From: Mytilus californianus
Taxonomy: Eukaryota; Mollusca; Bivalvia; Mytilida; Mytilidae
Assembly (NCBI RefSeq): GCF_021869535.1
Contig: NW_026262712.1
Span: 64,164,100-64,228,099 of the forward strand
Reading direction: 5' to 3'
Length of the DNA stretch: 64,000 nucleotides
In this document: piece by piece, positions 35,715 through 45,867 of the stretch
Layout of the letters: each line of letters starts with the position of its first letter
Numbering within the stretch: the first letter of the stretch is position 1
Translations under genes and position numbers: made by a program
Notes under the pieces: generated by a model
Databases searched by the model: none
Told to the model about the DNA's origin: nothing
What the model saw: the letters and a program-made list of their open reading frames with translations, nothing else

Positions 35715-38700
35715 TTAGTGCCGATGCAAAGACCTTATAAGTGAATCAATATTAACGCCAAAATATGCAATCTTTAATGACCTGACAACAGTATCGTAAC
35801 TATATCCCTTCTTAATAAGTCTATTTAAAGGTTTTGTTAGTTTCAGAGGTGAATACTGACATTTTTGTGCTTTATAAAGAATATTTCCATAAAAAATTGG
35901 ATGTGAAATACCTGAACCTATAAGAAGTCTGCATGTTGAGCTATATTTACGAATGATGTCCTTATACCGATGATAAAATTTAGTAAATGTTTTGACTAGT
36001 TTGTGATATCGAAAACCCTGGTGTAATAATTTTTCAGTAATACATAAATTTCTCTCGTTAAAATCTAAAACATTGTTACATACACGAGCGAATCGTACAA
36101 GTTGAGATATATAAACACCGTAAGATGGTGACAAGGGAACGTCACCATCTAAAAATGGATAATTAACGATAGGAAATGAAAAATCATCTCTTTTATCATA
36201 TATTTTAGTATTAAGCTTTCCGTTAATGATATGGATATCAAGATCGAGGAAAGGGCAGTGGTCATTGTTAGTATTAGCTTTATTTAAAGTAAGTTCAACA
36301 GGATAAATTTCTTTAGTATACATACTGAAGTCGTCATTATTGAGAGCCAAAATATCATCCAAATATCTAAAAGTATTATTAAATTTGTGTATCAGATGTT
36401 GTTTCGATGGGTCTTTACTGATTTTTGTCATAAATTGTAACTCATAGCAATACAAAAAAAGGTCCGCAATAAGTGGTGCACAGTTAGTCCCCATTGGAAT
36501 TCCGATAACCTGACGATATACGGAATCTCCAAAGCGAACAAAAATGTTATCTAGTAAAAATTCAAGGGCATATATAGTATCAAAGCATGTCCAATTGACA
36601 TAGTTTTTTTGTTTATTGCTACTAAAAAATGACCTAAAAGAGTTTGAACATATATATTCACATTCTGACTTTTTAAATGCCCATTTAATTAGGTGTGTGA
36701 ATTTTTTCTTAATGAGAATGTGAGGCAATGTGGTATATAGGGTAGAAAAATCAAAACTTTGAACAGATTCAAAATCACCAATATATGCATGCAATTTATC
36801 AAGTACTTCCAACGAGTTCTTGACACTCCAAAAGTAATTAATTCCACTATTTTCGAAGGCCTTATTTGAACAATTTATTATCAGGTTTTTGATTGTACCA
36901 AGTGTACTGGTAAGAAGAATAGACAATTTAGTAGTGGAACAATGGCTTGAAGACGAAATGAATCTATATTTGTAAGGTGTTTTGTGTAGCTTCGGAAGCC
37001 AATACATAGTTGGGACTTTCATTGTATTTGGTTCTGCTTGTAAAGCGGTAGCTAAAAGTTTATGTTTGTTACAGATGTCGTTTTCTGAAAATGGAGTCAG
37101 TTGGAATGTTGGTGAATTGGTGATTTCTTTTTTCAGAACCTCAATGTAAAATTTACGTCAAACAATAATAATATTATTAGCAGCTTTATCGGCCGGGACA
37201 AAAACAAATTCCTTGGCTAGTTCTTTTAGTTTATGTTTGATACGAGAAATAGGTTTATTGTGGTTATTGTTAAGAGTAAAATGTTCTTTAAAATGTTGAA
37301 TACGTATATCAACTATGTTCATTACTGATTTAAAAAAAGAGTCCAAAGATTTTTTGTCAGCTTTTTCCCGTTTTATCCATTTCAAACAGTAAGTATGGAG
37401 TGAGTCGTGGATGATATTACGACACTCATTCCAATTAATAATTGACGGGGGACGATATTTAGGTCCTTTACTGAGGAATGATTTTAACTCTCGGTCTTGA
37501 ACGATGTTAAGATCTCCTGTTATAACATGGGAAATGGGTCCATAAATGTATTCGGAATTACTGCAATTACATGAAGTAGGTGTATTTTCACTGATATTAA
37601 CATCTTTACACAATTGGCTATAAGTAAACACAAATTTCCGGGTAGATTTCTTGTAAATATAACAAATAAGAGGGAGCTCAGTATTATCAAAATATCCCGG
37701 AATTTGTTCTTTAACAGAATGGTCGTTAAAAATACCGGCAATATTTACAAAATCAAAACCTTTATTGACATACTTTATTTTAATAAACTGTTTTTTATGA
37801 TCTTCAGGGCGATCAATTTTGGGAAACAGTTTAGAATAACAATATGCCATTATAATTTGAACAATTTCATACTTAGGACTGCTATATGAAATTGTGTTGC
37901 AATCCTCTAAAATTTTATTTATCTTATTAACCGGTAATGAACAGAGCTTTGTTAACAGATAATGTCTGCCGTTGTTTTTTGAAATAGAAATTAAGTCCGA
38001 AATATTGGTATGATTGGTCCGAAATTTTCTTTGATTGCGATTTTTTCTACGACCATGAGAACGGTTTTTACGAACAGTTTTAGAAACTATATCCAAAATG
38101 TTAACAGAATCGGTTCTTGATATATTACCAATTCCCATGATATTATCATTAAGACCGAGAGGGTAGACTGTCTGTAATTTTTTAATCCAATTTAATTCAA
38201 TTATTTTCCGCGATCGTACAAACTTTGAATGAGATTCACCAGGCTGCTTATTTACTACTTCTAAAGGTTGAACTGCTAAATATTTAATAGGATGATTGTG
38301 CTTCTTAAGGTGTTGATAAATGATACTTTTGAATTTATTGGGTCTTTTAAAACGATACAGATGTTCTTGAGTGCGTTTAGATAAATATCGTCCAGTTTCA
38401 CCTACGTACTGAATACCGCATCCCGGTTTGTTTCATGTGAGTAAATAAATTATACTGTTTGTTTTTCAAGTTATATCAGTTTCAAAATTTAAAGAAAATG
38501 TGCGACCATTAAACGTGGACCTTACCGTATTGTTGGTGGAAAGACGGGGACATGTAAGTCATTTTTTGGCATGACACTTATCGATAGAAGGGTAACCACG
38601 ATTTTTATTGTTAAAAATATTAGCGATGGTAGTATTTTTAGATAAGCGATTTTGAAGATTGAGACGTGTAGATACCCTTTGAACGAGTTTAGTATTTAAT

Positions 38701-38756
38701 ATTTTTCCATTTCTAAGCTTCATATTTGTTTTTTGTTTATTTGATTGATTTATCAT
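35715..38756 (-). CDS. Naiad GIY-YIG endonuclease/reverse transcriptase, predicted selenoprotein with four UGA codons
   Basis: One frame of 1,014 codons ends in TAA; a TAA lies just upstream, and the first ATG is at 38756. In-frame TGA codons are residues 66 (38561-38559), 97 (38468-38466), 108 (38435-38433) and 533 (37160-37158). Their contexts (KCHAKK-U-LTCPRL, ETDIT-U-KTN, YLLT-U-NKPGCG, NNIIIV-U-RKFYIEV) all fit cysteine. The nuclease has Tyr104, YVG at 117-119, RTQEH at 128-132 and Glu187 in IIELNWIKKL. The linker has CNC at 396-398, the Naiad CxC motif. The RT has the FDFSTLYTTLPH aspartate at 669, GIPMGTNCAPL at 752-762 and YLDD with aspartates 800-801. All catalytic residues are present. 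With the SECIS downstream, UGA most likely encodes selenocysteine. The alternative is four independent cysteine-to-TGA mutations. Confidence 0.88.
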
Positions 38757-38800
38757 ATATTCTGTATTATTCCGCAGCAATTAATGCTTGGATGTAACGG

Positions 38801-40513
38801 AATTGGAATGATTTAAAAACCAAAATCATAAATGTACATAAACAGGCAAAAAATGAACTCCATCCCATTCATTGGTGATAAGGTTGCATAACATACAGTT
38901 TGGCCATTTTCGGTTTGAATTTACAAATAATACACAGTTTTTGCAGCCAGCAAACCATATTTAATGTTATTCATAGGATGACTTGCATTTTCAGCTAGAG
39001 AGCATGTTTTGCAATTCACACTGACATTATGCGCTTCACCAGACAAAGTTACTGTACGGGATTTTTTTTATCTTGATATAGATGCATACGAAACTTCAAT
39101 AAATTATTTGTATTTATCAAAATAATTATTATATCCGATTAAAATAACAAAAAAATCTATCGGAAAAAAACTACCGTTTTATTCAACAAAATATATCCTA
39201 TTGGAGTCGCATTTCTTCTATGGATTCGCAAAGGGAAAAGAATATCCCTAGTAGCAGAACAAAAAATACCCCCATATTAAAAAAAAATCCGTAATTTTTT
39301 TAATAATCCTGGAGGGTAAACAAAGTTCTATTGTAAATTACTTTTTCGGAATTAATCTTTTAGACATACATAAACAACGGTGTGGCGGATTTGCAATTAT
39401 GAACGTAATGAAAAGAGCAAGTTAATCCGAGAAAGTGATAAATGTTGTTTTTTAGATAAAAAAAAAATAAAGAATTGTTATGATAATTTTCGGGGGGGGG
39501 GGGGGGGGCACTTCATATATACAAGGTGATAGAACGTGCATCGGTCGGGAAAACTATCAGAAATATATGATAAGGTCAATAAAGTTCCCATAACTTCTTC
39601 TTTCGTCATCTTTCTTGGTGTTCCCAGCTGTGTTTTTTTTTTCAACCAATTTTCTCTCTTTTTAAACTTTAGTACCTGTATTACACTGTTACAGTACACA
39701 CCATATGAAACGCAAACAATATGGGAAAAGGCAACACTTTTTACCTACGGAACGTAGGAAAAGGTATTCGTTTTTAAAATCTAAATTAAATGAAAAGGGT
39801 AGGGTAACAGAATCCCAATGGCACACTTGTTTATTTACAAAATTCCTTTACATACATCTGACGTTTTTTTTTTATTTAATTTGCCACAACATGTAGTTTA
39901 TTCACGGGGAGGCGGGGGTGTCTCTCCCTACATGAAGGTTTATACATATGTGCCGCTGGAATGGGTCCCTTTTTTGATACGTCAAATATATCAATGGGGT
40001 GCAATTTTACCGAGGAAATATATCAATAGGTAGTAATTGACCAATTGTGATATATAATGAGCTGATAAATTTATAAATGGTTTATGATTTCGCTGTGAAA
40101 TATATGTATAGGTAGGGATTTACAATATTATTCAATATATGAATGGAGGAGTTCTTTTTAAATCCCAGCTGCACAACTGTACCCAAAATCTTGAGACACC
40201 CCCCCCCCCGTGAGTTTATAGCTGGTTGCAAGTCAAAGTCAGCGTTTTTCATAGGAGTTATTTCCCTTTGATTAGTATGCGTAACTTTGCGTGAACTTTG
40301 ATGACGTAAATATATTCTCCCAAACAAAACATCCGGAAAAATAAAGGCGACCATTGCAATGTTAATTTCCCATAGAGAAATTTAAAATGCTACGTACACG
40401 CATTTAGACAGTTTCTGGATGACACGAGGTACGTGAAACGTGTTGTAGTTTTATTTTCTTTAAGAAAATCGCTGTTTGAAACAAATGTTTGCACAAATAA
40501 AAAAAAAATCGCA
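38801..40513. other. Non-coding sequence with homopolymer runs
   Basis: Contains a G run near 39491-39508 and a C run near 40200-40209. ORFs on both strands at 39478-40354 overlap each other around these runs and show no recognisable domain. No exon is supported. Confidence 0.45.
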
Positions 40514-41136
40514 ATTTTTTGATGGACTGCAAAGCTTGAGCCAGACTATAAGAAAAAAGACGAAAAAACAAAATGTTTATCTGAAAGAAAAAAAAAAGTT
40601 AAATCCAATATAAGTAACGTTTACGATACCTAAAAAAGTTATATTCGATTAAAAAAAAACTTATATTCAGACATTTATCATGACATGACTAAGTAATTTT
40701 TAATGTAAGTCTTTGTTAAAATTCTAAGTTAGATTTATAAATTTAGGGTCTCTTTAATGCGTATGAATGCGTCCTGGTTTTTCGGTCTAAAGGCACCATT
40801 TCATGATGACGAGACCTATACCAATCACATTAGAAAAAAAACAAGTAGACAGGGGTGTTTGTCTTCAAAAGACAAATCAGTTAAAAAATTCAACATACGT
40901 TTTTTTTTTACCGTGAAATGACTTCCGTTTTCATTTATTGCTTTGCATTATGGTCAATCCGAACAGGGCACTGTTTCGTGACTGACTTAAGTTAATGGGA
41001 TTTCAAATCCCGAGGACACCTACATTTGTTATACATAAGCACATTAATACGTTTTGACTGACAAACATTTTTTCAAAGTGGTCAATTATTTATTAAATAA
41101 TTTACCCTTTTCCATCTTATTCAATTCAAACTGAAC

Positions 41137-41216
41137 CTGAAATATTTAGTCCCAATTGAGGCTCCAAAGGTAACGAAAGATAAACCAAATCCAACTACAG
41201 CCAAGCTAGCTCCAGT
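41137..41216 (-). pseudogene. Apolipoprotein-L-like exon 1 remnant
   Basis: The minus-strand frame reads TGASLAVVGFGLSFVTFGAS, then IGTKYF, against GGILAAVGFGLSFVTFGASL of the intact gene. It ends at a GT donor in altered context (CAGGTTCAG instead of CAGGTAAAT). The intron after it (41136 down to 40551) resembles the intron of the intact gene, including GGGATTTCAAATCCCGAGGA-type sequence mirrored at 42520. The 5' half of the exon, with the start codon and the amphipathic N-terminus, is gone. It is the probable exon 1 partner of 9488-10463. Confidence 0.75.
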
Positions 41217-42183
41217 TGTTCAATCAATGCGGATTGTACAATTTAGAAGGAAGTTAAATTTGCCAATTCATACTATGCAACAATAATTTTGTTTACTTTG
41301 AAAGTCTATATAAATGTACGCTGATCATTGAACAAGATTGTGTCTCACTGCACTAATTTTTGTTGTTGCATGAAATCTAATCTGATGACATATCATTGCG
41401 CTTATAGTGTAGGAAATGATGTTTTCATATCAGTGCTGAATTTCTTTGATTGTTGGCTTTCAGTAACTGTTATCATACATTTATATAGTGTTGTTGATTG
41501 TTATTTACTGATATCTGCTTTTAATAATAGTGATATCATAGATTTAAGATTCGAATCGAGAGTACCCAGTAATTTTTTAAACCAATTTTAGAGATCTTAT
41601 TTCAACATTTAGTTGTCGTCCGTTATTGAATGTAGAGTCGGGAAGGAGTCTATTTACGTTTACCCGCACCCAATTCCTTTATATGCGTAAAATTTGTGGT
41701 GTAATAAATGTAAGTTGAGATAAAAAAAAAATCCGAAAACGACTTTGCTGGTTCTGTAAAAAGATCTGGGGAAATAAGTTGAATTAGTATGTTTCTGAAA
41801 ATGTACAAGTAAGCTTAACCATCAATCTTTGTAAAGACTCTGGACAATACCTGTAAATCGATGCAGGTTTTTAAGTAGAGAGAACTTCATAACCGTGCTG
41901 CATTTTCATCTTGCATGTCAAGCGTATACAGGTAAATTATTTTCAATATCAAGGTATTTAAATTATCTTCTAAAGCAGGTTTAATATATACATTTGGAGA
42001 GATTTACAAATATATAATGATTATTTATGTGAAAACGACATAAGTTAAAATAACTTTCAATCTTATTACTTCAAATATAATTATTTTTTCCGATTTCAGT
42101 TGTAAATAAATCATCTGTACTAAAAAAAAAATTCAAATTTAGTTGATGAAAGAATTGACAGAATCACACACGATAGGCAAAAC
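41217..42183. other. Centre of the inverted APOL pair; upstream region of the intact gene
   Basis: The two APOL-like copies are head to head around here. A pyrimidine stretch with AG (TTTTTTCCGATTTCAG, ending about 42099) could be the acceptor of a 5'-UTR intron for the gene at 42184; this is inference. The ORF at 41328-41591 is hydrophobic with no recognisable family and is not called. Confidence 0.4.
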
Positions 42184-43737
42184 ATGTCAGACAACATATC
42201 TGAGGAACGGCTTCGCAGATTTCAAAAAACACTGACAGAGTGGACCGAGTCATGTCATTTAACAGTCGAGGAAATACTAGCCATTGCAGATAATTTAGAC
42301 GAACATTTCGAAAGGATTTCGAAAGCGAAAATTGGCGGATCTGCAGCTGGGATAACCGGAGGTATTTTGGCTGCAGTTGGATTTGGTTTATCTTTCGTTA
42401 CCTTTGGAGCCTCATTGGGACTAACTATTGCAGGTAAATTTGAATTAAATAAGACGGAGAAGAGTAATGCATTTCATAAATAATTTACCTCATTGAAAAA
42501 ATGTTTAACAAAGGTTGATGTCCTCGGGATTTTAAATTCCATTACAATGTAGCTTAAATCAGTCACGAAATAATGAATTACATAATTGATCTGTGACTCT
42601 ATTTTGGATTGACTATAATGCAAAGCAATAAATAAAAATGGAAGTCATATGCATTTAACGGTAAAAATAGTACGTTTATTGAAATGTTTAACTGGTGAGT
42701 CTTTTGTAGACGAAAATCCCCGTCTATTTGGTATCTTTAAATGAGTTTTTAAAGCAGACTTTGATTTAAGTGACATATGCAGTGTAATCAGGATGCGACT
42801 CGTGGACGCATAGAATCATGAAATGGTGCGTTTAGAACGAAAATACTGCTACCAGGACGCATTTACACGCATTAACGAAAGCCTTATCTAAATTTATGAT
42901 TATGATTTAGCATCTTAAACAAAAATTTACACTTAAAATGACTTAGTTGTGTCCTTATATATGTCTAAACAAAAGATATTTGATATCATATATAACGTAT
43001 TTTAGTATCGTAAACTTTACCTATATTGGATTAATTTTTTCTTTCTTGTCTTTTCTGTGAGAATGTTTCTTTTAAATTGTTGTATAGTAAATTCAATTTT
43101 ATATATCATAGGTGGTATTATAGCCGGGACAGGAGGAATAATAGTAGGTACCTCTGTTGCAACGGATGCCATTCTCTCACGAAAACGAAAAACACGAGCT
43201 GAAGAGGTTTTAAAGAAATATAATGATGAAATGAAAGTATGGAAAAGAGAATGTCTTGAAATAGGTAATAAGTTGCAAGAAAAAGCTAAACAATCAAATA
43301 GTCATTCAGAAATGGAAGAAGCTTTTCCCCATTGGTTAAAATTTTGGGCTAAAGTTGTAGTAGGAACTGGTGTAGCAGTTAAAAGTACAGGTTGGGATAT
43401 CATCGCTAAAACTATTATAACATCACTTCGAATAGCTACCACCTTTGATGATCTAGCAATTAATGGAGTAAGAATTGGAGGCGGTTTATTTAAGGTTCTT
43501 TCACCTGCTGCACGTGGTCTTCATATAGCCGGTGGGATTGTTGGTATTTTGTTAATACCACTAGATGTTTACACTATGGTAGATTCAGCTATTGATGTCC
43601 ACAAGAAAAATCCACATAAAAATTCATGTGCGATAAGAGACTTTGCGAAAAAGATAGAAGAGGAGTGTCCAACTAAAACCGAAATAGAAAAAATGATTGA
43701 AGAAACATCGAATCAGTATTTTTTTTTATATATGTAA
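42184..43737 (+). CDS. Apolipoprotein-L-like protein, two exons
   Basis: CDS is 42184-42433 joined to 43112-43737, giving 291 residues. The donor is CAG|GTAAAT at 42434, the acceptor ATCATAG before 43112, phase 1. Residues 1-48 are amphipathic (LRRFQKTLTEWTESC, ILAIADNLDEHFERISKAK). Residues 50-106 form a long Gly/Ala-rich membrane segment (GGSAAGITGGILAAVGFGLS ... TIAGGIIAGTGGIIVGTSVA), the hallmark of the apolipoprotein L family. A charged helix follows (KRKTRAEEVLKKYNDEMKVW), then VVVGTGVAVK, RIGGGLFKVLSP and a second hydrophobic stretch, GGIVGILLIPLDVYTMV. Members bind lipid and insert into membranes; the role in molluscs is unknown to me. The ATG context (AAAACATGT) is acceptable. No signal peptide is evident. 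Two dead paralogues are in the window, and only this copy is open throughout. Confidence 0.85.
42690..42735 (+). ncRNA. Degenerate hammerhead-like motif in the APOL intron
   Basis: AACTGGTGAGTCTTTTGTAG with ACGAAAA then TCCCCGTCTATTTGG follows the layout CUGAUGA-stem II (GUC/GAC)-GAAA, but the core reads CTGGTGA and stem I is not kept. It is probably a relic of a PLE-type ribozyme. Confidence 0.35.
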
Positions 43738-44214
43738 GACTTGAATGAAAGATGTGCAAATGCTAATGTTGGTTGTTATTTGAATAGAACACCAATGGAT
43801 AATTCTAATTATGGTCATGATATATGTGTTTATTAAGCTTGTCAGTTGCTGGTTTTGTGATACTTTTATCTATTTCTAAAGAATATGTTTATGAACATGA
43901 TATTTTGTTCAATGTCAAGAAATTAATTTTTTAAGACAAGCCTATGAAGATTTATAATCTGCCAAAATTTTATTCATGTGGTAATATAGTTGAATTTGTT
44001 TAGTTATATGGCAATGATCAAAACGTTATTTTAACATAAAGATACACTATCAAAGTATATACAGAAAGGTTGATAGGCTAAAGCTAAAAAGTATAAGTAA
44101 ATCTACAGATTAGGTGTAGATTGCCTCAGCCGTTTTTGGCCCAATTTTTCAGAATTTTCGGTTATCAATACTCTTTAACTTTGTATTTGATTTGGCTATT
44201 TAACTGTTTTGATT
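43738..44214 (+). other. 3' region of the APOL-like gene
   Basis: AT-rich. I see no clear AATAAA polyadenylation signal directly after the stop codon. No other gene. Confidence 0.4.
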
Positions 44215-44216
44215 CG

Positions 44217-44262
44217 AGCGCCACTGATGAGTCTTGTGTAGACGAAACTCGCCACAGGCGTC
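44217..44262 (+). ncRNA. Hammerhead-ribozyme-like motif, intact core, altered stem III
   Basis: GCGCCA CTGATGA GTC-TTGTGTA-GAC GAAA CTCGCCACAGGCGTC. The CUGAUGA core, stem II (GUC/GAC) and GAAA box are all present. The expected 3' strand of stem I (TGGCG) has become ACAGGCG/CCC, so cleavage is doubtful. This is the family of short type I hammerheads reported in Penelope-like elements and in bivalve genomes. Confidence 0.5.
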
Positions 44263-44715
44263 CCAACTTTGGCCCGGTATACTAAATGATTTTCTACAGG
44301 TGTTAAGATGCAACATTTTCAGTCTTATTGTATGATTGCATAGTGTGTAACATTAATGTTTAATGCAATTCTACCTCTGTAAATATAATGCGAGTAATAT
44401 ATAATAATGTTTTCATGATAATAATATGATATGAAAATAGATGTATATTGAGTAAAATAGACGTATTTGAGTAATTTATATGATAAGAATGGAGTAATGT
44501 GTTTTAAGGAATTTTGTAAAAGTTAGTGCTGAGTCTGTCAATAGTAATTTATTGTATTCTTAAAAATTGTTAAGAAAATGGTACAATGAGTCATATCATA
44601 ATTTTTAACTATAGTTGATACTGTTAGCATTAGTTTTTGTAACACTTTATCTTGTTAAGCCAGAAATTTTTTATACGTGTGCATGCAAAACAGATTTCTT
44701 GTTAGAGGGGTCTTA

Positions 44716-45033
44716 TGCCTCGTTCACACGAATATTTAATTCGAATTGAATTCGAATCGAATGCGAATCGAATTCGCTAATCGCGTTCACACACTCTTCT
44801 TTTTTAATTCGAATTGATTCGAATTGGCTAAATCGCATTATCCAATTCGCATTAGAAATGCGTTTTTGTTAATACGAATTAAAAGTTAACGTCGTTAGGA
44901 CAGTAAAGCTAATTTGACGCGCATTGCAATTCGAATTAGAATTTACGTTTGGACGTTAAACGTTTCGAATGCGAATTAAACTAATTCGAATTAGTTAATG
45001 CGAATCGAATTCGAATTACGTGTGAACGCAGCA
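44716..45033. mobile_element. 318-bp MITE rich in AATTCG words
   Basis: The ends TGCCTCGTTCACACG and CGTGTGAACGCAGCA are inverted repeats, flanked by TA on both sides (44714-44715 and 45034-45035). It interrupts the word GAGGGGTCTAAATACAGC, which is whole in the sister units, so the boundaries are exact. The interior is built from AATTCGAATT, GAATCGAATTCG and similar words in both orientations, so it can fold extensively. Confidence 0.85.
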
Positions 45034-45281
45034 TAAATACAGCACAAACAACATTTTCCAAAAGACCAAAAAAGTGAAAAAGTATATTTTAACAAAACGC
45101 ATTTGACTAACAGGTCGAACAACAAATGTTCTTAAACCCTGCTGACTGCCATTGGCGATTGCCAAATAAACGGATCACCGATGTAATAAATGGATCTTAA
45201 TTAAAAATTTAATACTAAACAGAAAACAATAAACTTGCGGAAAAGATGGTATACCGCAAACAAAAGGTGCAAAGGTTTTTG

Positions 45282-45328
45282 AACACCATATCCGGATTTC
45301 GACAATTAATGTCTCTTCAGTGATGTTA
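45282..45328 (-). ncRNA. Type I hammerhead ribozyme (PLE-type), unit 1
   Basis: Minus strand: CATCA (stem I), CTGAAGA core, GACA-TTAAT-TGTC (stem II, 4 bp), GAAA, TCCGGATA (minimal stem III and cleavage triplet), TGGTG (stem I 3' strand, pairing with CATCA including one wobble). All core bases of the CUGANGA...GAAA consensus are present. The predicted cut is after ATA. Such short hammerheads act best as tandem dimers, and a second one lies 539 bp away. Confidence 0.65.
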
Positions 45329-45820
45329 GGAATCGAAACGGTATTTGGAAAGCCATGCAATTTACCTCAATTTTGGATAGACTCTTGAATTTTGAGGAGT
45401 CAAAATAGGATGAACGGATCATATAAACCCGAAGGCAAATATAATACAAGCCCTAACGAAAAAATATAAACAAGTCTAAATTGAAAACAACGTTCAAACC
45501 TATGATTGCGTTGGATAAAAACCGCAATTTTTATACGTGTGCATGCAAAACAAATTTCATGTTAGAGGGGTCTAAATACAGCACAAACAACATTTTCCAA
45601 AAGACCAAAAAAGTGAAAAAGTATATTTTAACAAAACGCATTTGACTAACAGGTCGAACAACAAATGTTCTTAAACCCTGCTGACTGCCATTGGCGATTG
45701 CCAAATAAACGGATCACCGATGTAATAAATGGATCTTAATTAAAAATTTAATACTAAACAGGAAACAATAAACTTGCGGAAAAGATGGTATACCGCAAAC
45801 AAAAGGTGCAAAGGTTTTTG

Positions 45821-45867
45821 TACACCATATCCGGATTTCGACAATTAATGTCTCTTCAGTGATGTTA
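45821..45867 (-). ncRNA. Type I hammerhead ribozyme (PLE-type), unit 2
   Basis: Same sequence and fold as the motif at 45282-45328, in the next 539-bp unit. The third unit (ending 46373) is cut off inside the motif, with only the CACCATATC side left. Confidence 0.65.

Larger units (their letters stand above)
35074..38800 (-). mobile_element. Naiad-type Penelope-like retroelement, apparently full length
   Basis: It encodes an N-terminal GIY-YIG endonuclease linked to a C-terminal reverse transcriptase, the permuted order that defines the Naiad clade of PLEs. The 3' UTR on the minus strand carries a SECIS element and then a long conserved tail, with GGAGCTGGCATGTCAGTTAA, GCCAAGTCAGGAGCC-type sequence and the end CCCCATTTCCATTCTCAATT. 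Tail-only relatives of this end are at 18335-18396 and 55598-55671. The 5' boundary is not visible; I set it just above the first codons. The element lies inside the 30-kb insertion. No hammerhead motif is seen in it, in line with what is reported for Naiads. Confidence 0.85.
10514..40550. mobile_element. 30-kb insertion with 16-bp terminal inverted repeats
   Basis: The left end reads TATAGTCTGGCTCAAG (10514-10529) and the right end CTTGAGCCAGACTATA (40535-40550), a perfect 16-bp inverted pair. The outer flanks are two halves of one APOL-like intron. To the left is the sequence just before exon 2 (AAAGAAACATTC). To the right is AGAAAAAAGACG and TAAATCCAATATAAGTAACG. In the intact paralogue these lie next to each other (reverse complement of about 42990-43075: AAAGAAACATTCTCACAGAA, then AATCCAATATAGGTAAAG). 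So the 30,037 bp between was inserted. TATA at the edges may be target duplication or part of the TIR. No transposase is visible inside; most content is nested repeats, including the Naiad element. Whether it moved as one unit is inference. Confidence 0.6.

Noticed and set aside
37614-37889. Plus-strand ORF of 91 codons
   Set aside because: It is the antisense shadow of the Naiad coding frame and resembles no protein.
37158-38138. Reading the Naiad as three separate proteins (73, 326 and 435 codons)
   Set aside because: All pieces are in one frame and the breaks are only TGA at cysteine-like sites. The RT and endonuclease domains would be cut in the middle, and a SECIS follows the final TAA.
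39478-40354. Several overlapping ORFs on both strands
   Set aside because: They run through G and C homopolymers, overlap each other and show no family features.
10514-40550. A 30-kb inversion rather than an insertion
   Set aside because: Both APOL intron halves keep the same strand and order outside the segment, and they join cleanly when compared with the paralogue.
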